Origin: Anaerococcus marasmi
GTDB lineage: Bacteria > Bacillota > Clostridia > Tissierellales > Peptoniphilaceae
Assembly: GCF_900290195.1 (NCBI RefSeq)
Contig: NZ_OLMF01000004.1
Span: 857,501-921,500 of the forward strand
Length of the DNA stretch: 64,000 nucleotides
Direction of reading: 5' to 3'
The notes under the pieces: generated by a model
Told to the model about the DNA's origin: nothing
Databases searched by the model: none
Seen by the model: only the letters and a program-made list of their open reading frames with translations
Position numbers and translations under genes: made by a program
Part shown: positions 49,808 to 59,873 of the stretch, one piece after another
Layout of the letters: every line of letters starts with the position of its first letter
Numbering within the stretch: position 1 is the first letter of the stretch

Positions 49808-49882
49808 TGGTGACCCTACCGAGATTCGAACTCGGGATACCACCGTGAAAGGGTGGTGTCTTAACCGCTTGACCATAGGGCC
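49808..49882 (-). tRNA. tRNA-Glu (TTC)
   Basis: Anticodon loop CTTTCAC in stem CCACC/GGTGG; acceptor GGCCCTA/TAGGGTC; encoded CCA. Confidence 0.95.
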
Positions 49883-49904
49883 TTAATAATAAGCTTATAC
49901 AATT

Positions 49905-49924
49905 TTGACCATAGGGCCTTAATA
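49905..49924 (-). repeat. Second copy of the tRNA-Glu 5' end
   Basis: The 20 bases TTGACCATAGGGCCTTAATA at 49869-49888 recur exactly here. They include the first 14 bases of the tRNA-Glu gene plus leader. Not a complete tRNA. Confidence 0.8.
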
Positions 49925-49956
49925 GAAAGCCTATAAAAGTCTTATGGTCAAATGTT

Positions 49957-50031
49957 TGGTGACTCCAATGGGATTTGAACCCATGATACAGCCTTGAGAG
50001 GGCTGTGTCTTAACCACTTGACCATGGAGCC
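49957..50031 (-). tRNA. tRNA-Glu (CTC)
   Basis: Anticodon loop CTCTCAA in stem CAGCC/GGCTG; acceptor GGCTCCA/TGGAGTC; encoded CCA. A less common isoacceptor. Confidence 0.92.
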
Positions 50032-50067
50032 AAAAGCTCGGATCAGGCTTCTACCTGACCCTATATT

Positions 50068-50144
50068 TGGTAGCGAAGAACGGACTTGAACCGTTGACAC
50101 TCCGGGTATGAACCGAATGCTCTAGCCAGCTGAGCTACTTCGCC
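50068..50144 (-). tRNA. tRNA-Met (CAT), elongator
   Basis: Anticodon loop TTCATAC in stem TTCGG/CCGGA; acceptor GGCGAAG/CTTCGCT pairs fully at position 1, unlike the initiator; encoded CCA. Confidence 0.92.
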
Positions 50145-50147
50145 ACA

Positions 50148-50224
<77 letters not shown>

Positions 50225-50233
50225 ATAATATAA

Positions 50234-50308
50234 TGGCGCTCAGGGTGGGACTCGAACCCACAACCTACCGGTTAACAGCCGGGTGCTCCACCATTGAGCT
50301 ACCTAAGC
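50234..50308 (-). tRNA. tRNA-Asn (GTT)
   Basis: Anticodon loop CTGTTAA in stem CCCGG/CCGGT; acceptor GCTTAGG/CCTGAGC; encoded CCA. Next to 5S. Confidence 0.95.
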
Positions 50309-50344
50309 GCAAAACGCATAAGCGTTTTAATTTAAATTGTTTAG

Positions 50345-50405
50345 CGGCTTCCCCTGAAACCCGTTTGCTACGCAAACTCATTCGCTACTTACGTAGCTTT
50401 GTTTC
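50345..50405. repeat. Nested hairpin spacer between tRNA-Asn and 5S rRNA
   Basis: CCTGAAAC pairs with GTTTCAGG, enclosing GTTTGC/GCAAAC and GCTAC/GTAGC hairpins. The 50309-50503 spacer has no gene. Confidence 0.6.
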
Positions 50406-50503
50406 AGGGTCAAAATTCCATTTAGGAATTTTGACAGTCTCTCGGGAGTTTCTCTAAATATATATTCAAAGTAACCCACTCGAAAGAATAAACTGCCTTT
50501 TTG

Positions 50504-50617
50504 TTTGGCGATTTCCTAGTCTCCCGGGAGGTTTCCCTCCGAGTACCATCGGCGTTATGAGGCTTAACTTCTGTGTTCGGTATGGAAACAGGTGTATCCC
50601 TCACGCCATCATCACCA
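50504..50617 (-). rRNA. rrf: 5S ribosomal RNA
   Basis: About 114 nt: starts with GGTGATGATGGCGTGAGGG, has ACCTGTTTCCATACCGAACA, GAAGTTAAGC and the 3' half GGGAGACTAGGAAATCGCC, all universal 5S features. Ends are approximate. 23S lies upstream. Confidence 0.92.
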
Positions 50618-50676
50618 TATTTTTTGAACCTTCTAAATAGCGTCTAGTTAGTTACTAGACCTCATCCCCAATCTTA

Positions 50677-50766
50677 CGTCGTAGCTTTCTAGCCAATCGA
50701 GCTTCGCTCTCTTGGGAAAGCTTGACGGCTGACCTACCATCGATTTGTTTCACAAATCGGGTTAGG
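50677..50766. repeat. Two-hairpin repeat, copy B
   Basis: CGTCGTAGCTTTC pairs with GAAAGCTTGACG around a CCAA/TTGG and GAG-CTTCG-CTC hairpin; then GACCTACCATCGATTTG and CAAATCGGGTTAGG form hairpin 1. Lies between 23S and 5S. Confidence 0.7.
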
Positions 50767-50988
50767 GACAAGCAAAAATATTTCCAGTCAAGATTTAAAG
50801 TTTAGTATCCATTAGCTTAATACATTACTGCACTTACACCTTGGACCTATCAAAGGTATTTTCTTTACCTACTCTGAGAAATCTTATCTTGAGGCCTGCT
50901 TCGTACTTAGATGCTTTCAGTACTTATCAATTCCACACGTAGCTACCCAGCTATGCTCCTGGCGGAACAACTGGTACACCAGAGGTGT

Positions 50989-51021
<33 letters not shown>

Positions 51022-51046
51022 CCTCTCAAATTTCTTACGCCCACGC

Positions 51047-51096
<50 letters not shown>

Positions 51097-51097
51097 T

Positions 51098-51131
<34 letters not shown>

Positions 51132-51149
51132 ACTTCAGCCCCAGGATGA

Positions 51150-51190
<41 letters not shown>

Positions 51191-51191
51191 G

Positions 51192-51244
<53 letters not shown>

Positions 51245-51692
51245 GATGGCCCTTCCATGCGGTGCCACCGGATCACTAAGTCCGTATTTCTACTCTGCGC
51301 AACTTGTAGGTTTTGCAGTTAAGCTCGCTTCTGCCTTTGTACTCTGCGAATGGTTTCCGTCCATTCTGAGCGAACCTTTGAACGCCTCCGTTACTTTTTG
51401 GGAGGCGACCGCCCCAGTCAAACTGCCCAACTGACAATGTCCGATGCCCTGATTCAAGGGTCATCGTTAGAACTTTAATATTAGAGGGTTGGTATCCCAA
51501 GGGTGACTCCACATACACTGGCGTGCGTGTTTCTAAGTCTCCCAACTATCCTGTACGTCTAATCTCAAAGTCCAATATCAGCCTACAGTAAAGCTCCACG
51601 GGGTCTTTCCGTCCTAGCGTGGGTAAGTCGCATCTTCACGACTACTACAATTTCACCGGATCCTTTGTTGAGACAGTGCCCAAATCGTTACA

Positions 51693-51779
<87 letters not shown>

Positions 51780-52456
51780 GTTCTAGCCTTCGCTTGCGCT
51801 AAGCCTTCCCCTTAACCTTCCAGCACCGGGCAGGTGTCAGCTCCTATACTTCATCTTTCGATTTTGCAGAAACTTGTGTTTTTGGTAAACAGTCGCTTGG
51901 GCCTGGTTTCTGTGGCCAGATCGCTCTGGCTCCCCTTCTCCCGAAGTTACGGGGACATTTTGCCGAGTTCCTTAACAAAGGTTCTTCCGCGCGTCTTGGT
52001 ATTCTCTACCTCCCTACCTGTGTCGGTTTTGGTACGGGCGCTTTGGTCTTGATAGTGACTTTTCTTGGCAATTTGAAATCAGCTACTTCTCTACTTGTGT
52101 TTTCGATACCTATCAAAGCTTAGCCGTTTGCCATGCGGATTTGCCTACATGACAGCCTTACTTTTTAGACTAGCATCCATCAGCTAGCTTAGCTTATCCT
52201 CTTGCGTCATCACTTCTCTATAGCGACTTTAAGCGGTACAGGAATTTAAACCTGTTATCCATCGGCTACGCCGTTAGGCCTCGCCTTAGGTCCCGACTTA
52301 CCCTGAGGGGACGAGCCTTGCTCAGGAATCCTTAGGGTTTCGACGGGGATGATTCTCACATCCCTTCTCGCTACTCATGCCAGCATTCTCTCTTGTATGC
52401 GCTCCACACGTGCTTTCGCTTATGCTTCTTCGCCCATACAATGCTCCTCTACCACT

Positions 52457-52761
52457 GGTAGAGAAATTAAATCTAGACATAAAGATGTTTGGTTAGTGAA
52501 TACTTACCAGGTTCATACTATTGTATGACTGTTATTCGGTGATAATTTCATGACCTAACTCCAAAACTTGTTTTGGTTAGTAGGTCAGACGTCGCAACGT
52601 TTCAAATCTTTGATTTGTCATGTTGCCGACGATAGTAATTTACAACTTACCTTTTTACGTAATTTGATTTGTTACTCGTTATTATCTTGATTGTTTAAAT
52701 ATTTCCTAGTTAAGTTTTCTTTTACCTTTTCTCTTTTTGTGATAGATTTAAATTCTCTACC
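52457..52761 (-). other. Intervening sequence (IVS) in 23S rRNA, helix 58/59 region
   Basis: A 305-base insert between the conserved segments CCGAAGCTTCGG and GGTAGAGGAGCATTG, where Firmicute 23S genes normally have about 20-30 bases. Its 19-base ends (52457-52475 and 52743-52761) are complementary at 18 positions and would form a long stem for RNase III, as in known IVSs. The interior is AT-rich and contains an inverted copy of the two-hairpin repeat. No protein gene. Confidence 0.75.
52551..52632. repeat. Two-hairpin repeat, copy E, inside the 23S IVS (inverted)
   Basis: TGACCTAACTCCAAAAC...TTTTGGTTAGTAGGTCA is followed by GTCGCAACGTTTCAAATC...GATTTGTCATGTTGCCGAC: the same two hairpins as copy C but in opposite order on the plus strand. 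Confidence 0.7.
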
Positions 52762-53437
52762 AATCCGAAGCTTCGGTACTGGATTTTAGCCCCGTTCATT
52801 TTCGGCGCAAACCCACTTGACCAGTGAGCTATTACGCATTCTTTAAATGCATGGCTGCTTCTAAGCCAACGTCCTGGTTGTCTTAGTAGGTTCACATCCT
52901 TTTCCACTTAATCCAGATTTTGGGACCTTAGCTGTCGGTCTGGGCTGTTTCCCTTTCGACTTAGAAGCTTATCCCTCTAAGTCTGACTCCTTGATCTGAT
53001 TTTTTGGCATTCGGAGTTTGATAGGTTTTGGTACGGTAAGCCGCCCTAGACCATTCAGTGCTCTACCTCCTTAAATCTTAATCAAAGGCTAGCCCTAAAG
53101 CTATTTCGAGGAGAACCAGCTATATCCGAGTTCGTTTGGTTTTTCGCCCCTATCCACAGTTCATCCGATACGTTTTAAACCGTACCCGGTTCGAGCCTCC
53201 AGTGAATTTTACTTCACCTTCACTCTGACCATGGATAGATCACCCGGTTTCGGGTCTATTGCAACAAACTAATCGCCCTATTAAGACTCGCTTTCGCTTT
53301 GGCTTCATCTCTTAAAGATTTAACCTTGCTTATTACAATAACTCGCTGGCCCATTCTACAAAAGGTACGACATCAGCCTATATGGCCTCTGTCTGCTTGT
53401 AGGCACTAGGTTTCAGGTTCTGTTTCACTCCCCTTTC

Positions 53438-53483
<46 letters not shown>

Positions 53484-54000
53484 ACATGTTAGTATTTAGC
53501 CTTAGGGGATGGTCCCCCTATCTTCACAACGGATTCCTCGTGTCCGGTGCTACTTTCCTCCCTGGTTTATTTAGTTTTCGTCTACAAGACTTTCACTTTC
53601 TTTGGTCCATCTTCCCAGATGATTCGACTAACTAGATATTCCTCAATGGATTAGGCTCTTTTCTTTTCGCTCGCCGCTACTTGGAAAATCGAGTTTTCTT
53701 TCTTTTCCTCCTGTTACTTAGATGTTTCAGTTCACAGGGTCTTGCTTTACTAAGCTATGTATTCACTTAGTAATGTCTGTGTCTTCCACAGACGGGTTTC
53801 CCCATTCGGAGACCTAGGGGTCAGTGCTTGTTGTGAGCTTGCCCTAGTTTTCGTTCACTTACGTCCTTCATCGCCTTCATGTGCCAAGGCATCCACCTTG
53901 CGCCCTTTCTTTCTTGACTGGAAATATTTTTTGCTATTTAGTTTTTATCTTAGCTATTGCTAAGTGGTTCAGTTTCTAATGACTCTATCCTTTGCCAAAC

Positions 54001-54094
54001 TCGTCGGCTTGCTGGCAAAGTTTCTTCGAAACTTTGAAACGCCGCGACGTCTGACCTTCCATCAATTTCGCTTCGCAAAATTGGGATAGGTCAT
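54001..54094. repeat. Two-hairpin repeat, copy C
   Basis: CGTCGGC...CAAAGTTTC-TTC-GAAACTTTG...GCGACG forms hairpin 2; TGACCTTCCATCAATTT...AAATTGGGATAGGTCA with a GCTTCGC loop forms hairpin 1. It ends just before the tRNA-Ala CCA. Confidence 0.75.
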
Positions 54095-54096
54095 TA

Positions 54097-54172
54097 TGGT
54101 GGAGATAAAGAGATTCGAACTCTTGACCCCCTGCGTGCAAGGCAGGTGCTCTCCCAGCTGAGCTATATCCCC
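54097..54172 (-). tRNA. tRNA-Ala (TGC) in the 16S-23S spacer
   Basis: Anticodon loop CTTGCAC in stem CCTGC/GCAGG; acceptor GGGGATA/TATCTCC; encoded CCA. No tRNA-Ile follows it. Confidence 0.95.
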
Positions 54173-54230
54173 ATGTTTTATGTTATTTTTCATTTGAGGT
54201 TTTATAGTTTTATTGATGTACTTATGTTTT

Positions 54231-54314
54231 CGCTCGCTCAGTTCCTGAGGCATTTGTTTCACAAATGCATCCCGACCTACATCGATTCGCTTAGCTCATC
54301 GTGTTAGGATCGTC
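54231..54314. repeat. Two-hairpin repeat, copy D
   Basis: GCATTTGTTTCACAAATGC and CGACCTACATCGATTCGC...GTTAGGATCG are hairpins like those of copies A-C. It lies between the tRNA-Ala leader and its partial copy. Confidence 0.6.
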
Positions 54315-54315
54315 A

Positions 54316-54356
54316 CTATATCCCCATGCTTTATATTATTTTTCATTTGAGGTTTT
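54316..54356 (-). repeat. Second copy of the tRNA-Ala leader and 5' end
   Basis: 41 bases match 54163-54203 at 39 positions. They include ten bases of the tRNA-Ala 5' end and 31 bases of leader. Not a functional tRNA. Confidence 0.8.
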
Positions 54357-54428
54357 TAAATACCTTAATCTCTTAATATCAACGATCTTTTCTTTTCCGT
54401 GTGAGAAGTCGACGTGTCGACTTCTCAT

Positions 54429-55958
<1,530 letters not shown>

Positions 55959-56187
55959 TAGTTTGTTATGAAAGTCTTTGATCAAGACTCTATCATTTAC
56001 ATCTGACTTAATCAAATGCGTGATTTAAATTTTGTCCTTATCTTTCGACAAGAATCATTGTTATATAAAGAAATTAACTAAAGGTTTTAGTTGTTTTCAT
56101 TTATATCTTATATAACTAAAAGTTATATAGATCGTTGATATTAATTTTTTAAGGTTCATGTCATTCGCTTACCGCGTTGACTCTTAT

Positions 56188-56216
56188 ATAATACCACGGT
56201 CATTTTCTTTTGTCAA
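56188..56216 (-). promoter_or_regulatory. rRNA promoter P2
   Basis: On minus: TTGACA (56216-56211), 17 bases, TATTAT (56193-56188). About 230 bases before 16S; the leader 55959-56187 is AT-rich and holds no gene. Confidence 0.85.
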
Positions 56217-56282
56217 GCTTTTTTTGAATTTTTTTATTTAATCCAGCATTTCTCGCTTGCCATCTCCCGAATGACAATTAAT

Positions 56283-56311
56283 ATGATACACGCTTATTTT
56301 TCTTTTGTCAA
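56283..56311 (-). promoter_or_regulatory. rRNA promoter P1
   Basis: On minus: TTGACA (56311-56306), 17 bases, TATCAT (56288-56283). Its -35 region and spacer start (TTGACAAAAGAAAA) are the same as in P2, 95 bases downstream. Confidence 0.85.
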
Positions 56312-56321
56312 ATTTTTTATT

Positions 56322-56355
56322 AAAAAAATCGCCGATTTCTTTTAAACGGCGATTT
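56322..56355 (-). terminator. Terminator of the mutS2-argS-TPR operon
   Basis: On minus, AAATCGCCG and CGGCGATTT pair around a loop and run into T7. It follows the TPR gene and precedes rRNA P1. Confidence 0.85.
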
Positions 56356-56363
56356 CCTCCTAG

Positions 56364-57461
56364 TTATAAATGAAATTGTTCTTTCATTATAGCAAGATTT
56401 TCTACTATTTCATCTGTTAGGTCATCGAAGGTTAAGAGATTATCTATATCCTTTTTCGCTTCTGCCATATTTCCTAAGCTAATATTAATTTGAATCTTGT
56501 TGTAAGATAGTCTTGGATCTTCTGGGAATTTTTTAAGTCCTTCTCTAATTATTGTTAGGGCTTTTTCTATTTCCTTGTTTAGGTATAGACTAATTGCATA
56601 ATCGTTATACAGTTCTCTAAACTCTGCTCCTTGTCTTAATGAGTTGCTAAAGGCCATAATGGAGTTTTCATATTGGCCCAAGTTTTGATAGGCTACACCT
56701 AGATAGTAGTAGGCATCCGCTCTTTTGTGTTTGGATAAGATTTCTGTAAGCTTGATTATAGCTTCATTGTAGTTACTTTTCCCTATAAAGTAAAGTGCTT
56801 CTTCTATATCTGCATTATCATTTATCTCTCTTAGCCTATCTCTTACTTCATCCTGGGCTATGGCTGAAGTTGTTTTACTTAGAGCATTGTTGTAGTAGTT
56901 TCTCGCTTTCAAGTATTCTCCTAAATTAGAGTATATATTTCCTAATTCATAATATCCTATGGCAAAATCATCATCTTTTCCAATTATTTCTTGGAGGATT
57001 CTTAAAGCTTCTCTTACGAAGTCGTCTTTTTCCTTGATATCCTCTTGGTAGGCTTTTGGCCATAAGAGTCTTGCGTAATTGTAAGCGGTAAACTTTTCTT
57101 CTGGATCTATGATATAAGCACCTCTTAGTAGAACTATGGCCTTGTCATAGTCTTCTTCCATTATTGATATAGCTTTTTGTGAAGCATATTCACTTACTTC
57201 TTTAAGATAATGGTTTAGGACATTGATATATTCGTAATTATGAAGGAAGTCTTTGTCAGCTCCGATATTAATTAGCATGCCTTGAAGGATTAGGTCTAGG
57301 TTTATTTTATTGGCCATGTATCCATTTTCGAGTCCTTCTTTCATATCCTTAAGATAAATTGGTAGAGGTAGGTCTTTTAGCTTTTCGTAGCTAGCATTTT
57401 CCTTTAATTCTATATATCCGAGTTTGTCAACAAATTTTCTAAAGTAATCGTCTAATCTCAA
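56364..57461 (-). CDS. Tetratricopeptide repeat protein
   Basis: 365 residues. At least five TPR-like helix pairs: GYYELGNIYSNLGEYLKARNY, DAYYYLGVAYQNLGQYENSI, NDYAISLYLNKEIEKALTI and others from about 145 to 345. A protein-binding scaffold, no enzyme motif, no membrane span. Last gene of the operon after a membrane protein; partner unknown. Confidence 0.8.
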   Translation of the reverse strand: MRLDDYFRKFVDKLGYIELKENASYEKLKDLPLPIYLKDMKEGLENGYMANKINLDLILQGMLINIGADKDFLHNYEYINVLNHYLKEVSEYASQKAISIMEEDYDKAIVLLRGAYIIDPEEKFTAYNYARLLWPKAYQEDIKEKDDFVREALRILQEIIGKDDDFAIGYYELGNIYSNLGEYLKARNYYNNALSKTTSAIAQDEVRDRLREINDNADIEEALYFIGKSNYNEAIIKLTEILSKHKRADAYYYLGVAYQNLGQYENSIMAFSNSLRQGAEFRELYNDYAISLYLNKEIEKALTIIREGLKKFPEDPRLSYNKIQINISLGNMAEAKKDIDNLLTFDDLTDEIVENLAIMKEQFHL

Positions 57462-57465
57462 ATTG

Positions 57466-58167
57466 TTATCCTCTCATAAATTTCCTTTGTCTATATGGAT
57501 GTTCGTCAATATATTTGAATAAATGCCCTCTAAATACGCAGAAAAATGTATGGATAGCTCCTACTATTAGGCTTGCAAGTAGGTTATCTAGTCCCATTAT
57601 ACTTGCCCCACCCATATTTAGACTTATCATACTTTCTATGACTATAAATATTAACGAGTAGATTCCGTATGTTAGGGGGTTATCTACTACAAACTTGAAT
57701 GAAGATTTGAGGGCATCAAGTCCTGTCTTGTTATTTATATAGACTTCCTCTATTAGGGCTGAGCTTAAGACTTTGACAATTATAATCACTATAAGCTCTC
57801 CTCTAGGGCTTGTTTGCATAGTCAATAGATTTACGAAAAGTTTTAAGATGTATAGGTAAAACATCGCACTAAGCAGAGGTTGGAAGAAGTTAGAAACCGA
57901 GTTACCTATAGATTTCTTCCCTGTATTTCCATAGACTACTACAGATCTTAAGCTTTGAGCTATAAAACAAATACAAACTACATCTATAAGATAGTTTATG
58001 ATTCCTACAAAGCTTCCCCCACCTACAAAGCCAAAGACATTTTTACCCTCTAGAAATATCCTAATAAATATGAAAATAAAGGTTAGGTAGAGCTTTCTCA
58101 TCTTGATTACGGTATTTCTAAAGGCATAGGATGAGACTTGGATAAAGTCTTTTATTCTATCGTTCAT
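57466..58167 (-). CDS. Hypothetical multi-pass membrane protein
   Basis: 233 residues with about six helices (LYLTFIFIFIRIFLEG, YLIDVVCICFIAQSL, LLSAMFYLYILKLFVNLL, TYGIYSLIFIVIESMI and others), ending with basic residues. The gene overlaps the argS stop by one base and precedes the TPR gene. Not recognised. Confidence 0.7.
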   Translation of the reverse strand: MNDRIKDFIQVSSYAFRNTVIKMRKLYLTFIFIFIRIFLEGKNVFGFVGGGSFVGIINYLIDVVCICFIAQSLRSVVVYGNTGKKSIGNSVSNFFQPLLSAMFYLYILKLFVNLLTMQTSPRGELIVIIIVKVLSSALIEEVYINNKTGLDALKSSFKFVVDNPLTYGIYSLIFIVIESMISLNMGGASIMGLDNLLASLIVGAIHTFFCVFRGHLFKYIDEHPYRQRKFMRG

Positions 58168-59864
58168 TACATTTGCTCCACAGTCTTAATCCCTAGTAGT
58201 CCTAGTCCTGTTTTTATGACAATTGATGTTGCATAGCTTAGGGCGAGTCTTTCTTCCTTTATTTTTTCATCTTCTACATTGATTTGGCATGCATTGTAGA
58301 ATTTGTTGAAGCTTTTAGCTATTTCTGTTAAATGTCTTGTTATTAATGATGGTTCGTATTTCTCAGCAGCCTTAGCTACTACGTCTTTAAAATTACCCAA
58401 AGCTTTAACTAGGGCGAATTCTTCATCGCTTGTTATATTATCGAAGGATATTTCCTTATTTTCCTTAAAGTCTGCCTTTCTTAGAACTGACTTAGCCCTT
58501 GCATAGGTATACTGTACATAAGGTCCAGTTTCTCCGTCAAAGTTTAGGACCTCGTCCCAATCGAATACATAGTCCTTGATCCTGTTATTGTAGAGTTCTT
58601 GGAATTTAACTGCTCCGATTCCTACAATCTCGGCTACTTCTTCCACATTTTCAATCTTGTTATCACGACTTTCCATTATTTCCTTAGTTTTGTCCACCGC
58701 CTTTTTTAGTACGTCTTCTAGAAATACCACTTGGCCCTTTCTTGTAGATAGGGTCTGGTCTTTAAGGCTTACCATGCCAAAAGGAATATGCTTGCAATCG
58801 TCATAGAAATCATAGCCCATTAGTTTTAGGATTGCAAAGAGTTGTTGGAAGTGGAGGTTTTGTTGGGTTGCTACTACATATAGGTTCTTATCAAAGTCAT
58901 AAACTTTCTTCCTGTTGATAGCTGTCGCTATATCTCTTGTGATATAAGCTGATGAGCCATTTGACTTGATTATAATTGCTGGTGGTAGGTCAAATTCTGA
59001 TAGGTCGACTATATAGGCCCCGTCAGATTCTACCAAGAGATCTTTATCCTTAAGCTCTTCTAATACAGCTGGGATAAAGTCAGAGTGGTAACTTTCACCA
59101 TTGTAATTGTCGAAGTCGATATCGAGCATCTTGTAGACCCTATCAAATTCATTGAAGGAAATGTCCTTAAAATGCTTCCAAAGTCTGGTCTCTTCCTCTT
59201 CTCCGCTTTCAAGATTTTTAAACTCAGCCCTCGCATCATTCATCATTTTTTCATCTTCTGCTGCTTCTTTATTATATCTTACATAGAGATTTAGAAGCTC
59301 CTTGATAGGATTTTCCCTAAGTTTTCCCTCATCTCCCCAAAGCTTATAGGCTGCAATCATAGTTCCAAATTGTGTACCATAGTCTCCTATATAGTTACTA
59401 GCTATAGTGTTGTAGCCTAAAAAGTTGTGAATATTTCTTAATGCATCTCCTATTACAGTAGATCTTATATGGCCTATATGAAATGGCTTGGCTATATTTA
59501 CAGATGAGAAATCTATGACAATATTTTTGCCATTTCCCTTATCTGATGAGCCGTATTTTTCTTTCTTTTCTAGGATTTCCTTTAGGATTTCTTCTTCAAA
59601 GACCTTCCTATCTACATAGAAGTTAAGATAGGCGTTTAGGTTTTCTACCTTTTCAAATCCTTCTGTGTCAAATTCTTTAGCCAAGTCTTCTGCTATTAGG
59701 GCAGGGTTCTTTCTTAAAGTCTTAGCTAGGCTAAAGCAAGGAAAGGAGTAATCTCCCATATTATCTTGAGGTGGGATTTCTATTAGCTTATAAATCTCCT
59801 CAAAGCTTAGGCCTAGGTCCATTTTCTCTAGTTGTTTTGCGATTATTTCTTTAAAATCTGTCAT
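58167..59864 (-). CDS. argS: Arginyl-tRNA synthetase
   Basis: 565 residues. N-terminal Add-1 domain, HIGH motif as AKPFHIGHIRST near 128-139, ArgS-specific YVVATQQNLHFQQLF near 318, and KMSKS replaced by STRKG near 367, as in many class I ArgS. C-terminal anticodon-binding domain with TYARAKSVLRKAD. Ten bases after mutS2. Confidence 0.95.
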   Translation of the reverse strand: MTDFKEIIAKQLEKMDLGLSFEEIYKLIEIPPQDNMGDYSFPCFSLAKTLRKNPALIAEDLAKEFDTEGFEKVENLNAYLNFYVDRKVFEEEILKEILEKKEKYGSSDKGNGKNIVIDFSSVNIAKPFHIGHIRSTVIGDALRNIHNFLGYNTIASNYIGDYGTQFGTMIAAYKLWGDEGKLRENPIKELLNLYVRYNKEAAEDEKMMNDARAEFKNLESGEEEETRLWKHFKDISFNEFDRVYKMLDIDFDNYNGESYHSDFIPAVLEELKDKDLLVESDGAYIVDLSEFDLPPAIIIKSNGSSAYITRDIATAINRKKVYDFDKNLYVVATQQNLHFQQLFAILKLMGYDFYDDCKHIPFGMVSLKDQTLSTRKGQVVFLEDVLKKAVDKTKEIMESRDNKIENVEEVAEIVGIGAVKFQELYNNRIKDYVFDWDEVLNFDGETGPYVQYTYARAKSVLRKADFKENKEISFDNITSDEEFALVKALGNFKDVVAKAAEKYEPSLITRHLTEIAKSFNKFYNACQINVEDEKIKEERLALSYATSIVIKTGLGLLGIKTVEQM

Positions 59865-59873
59865 TTTGCCTCT

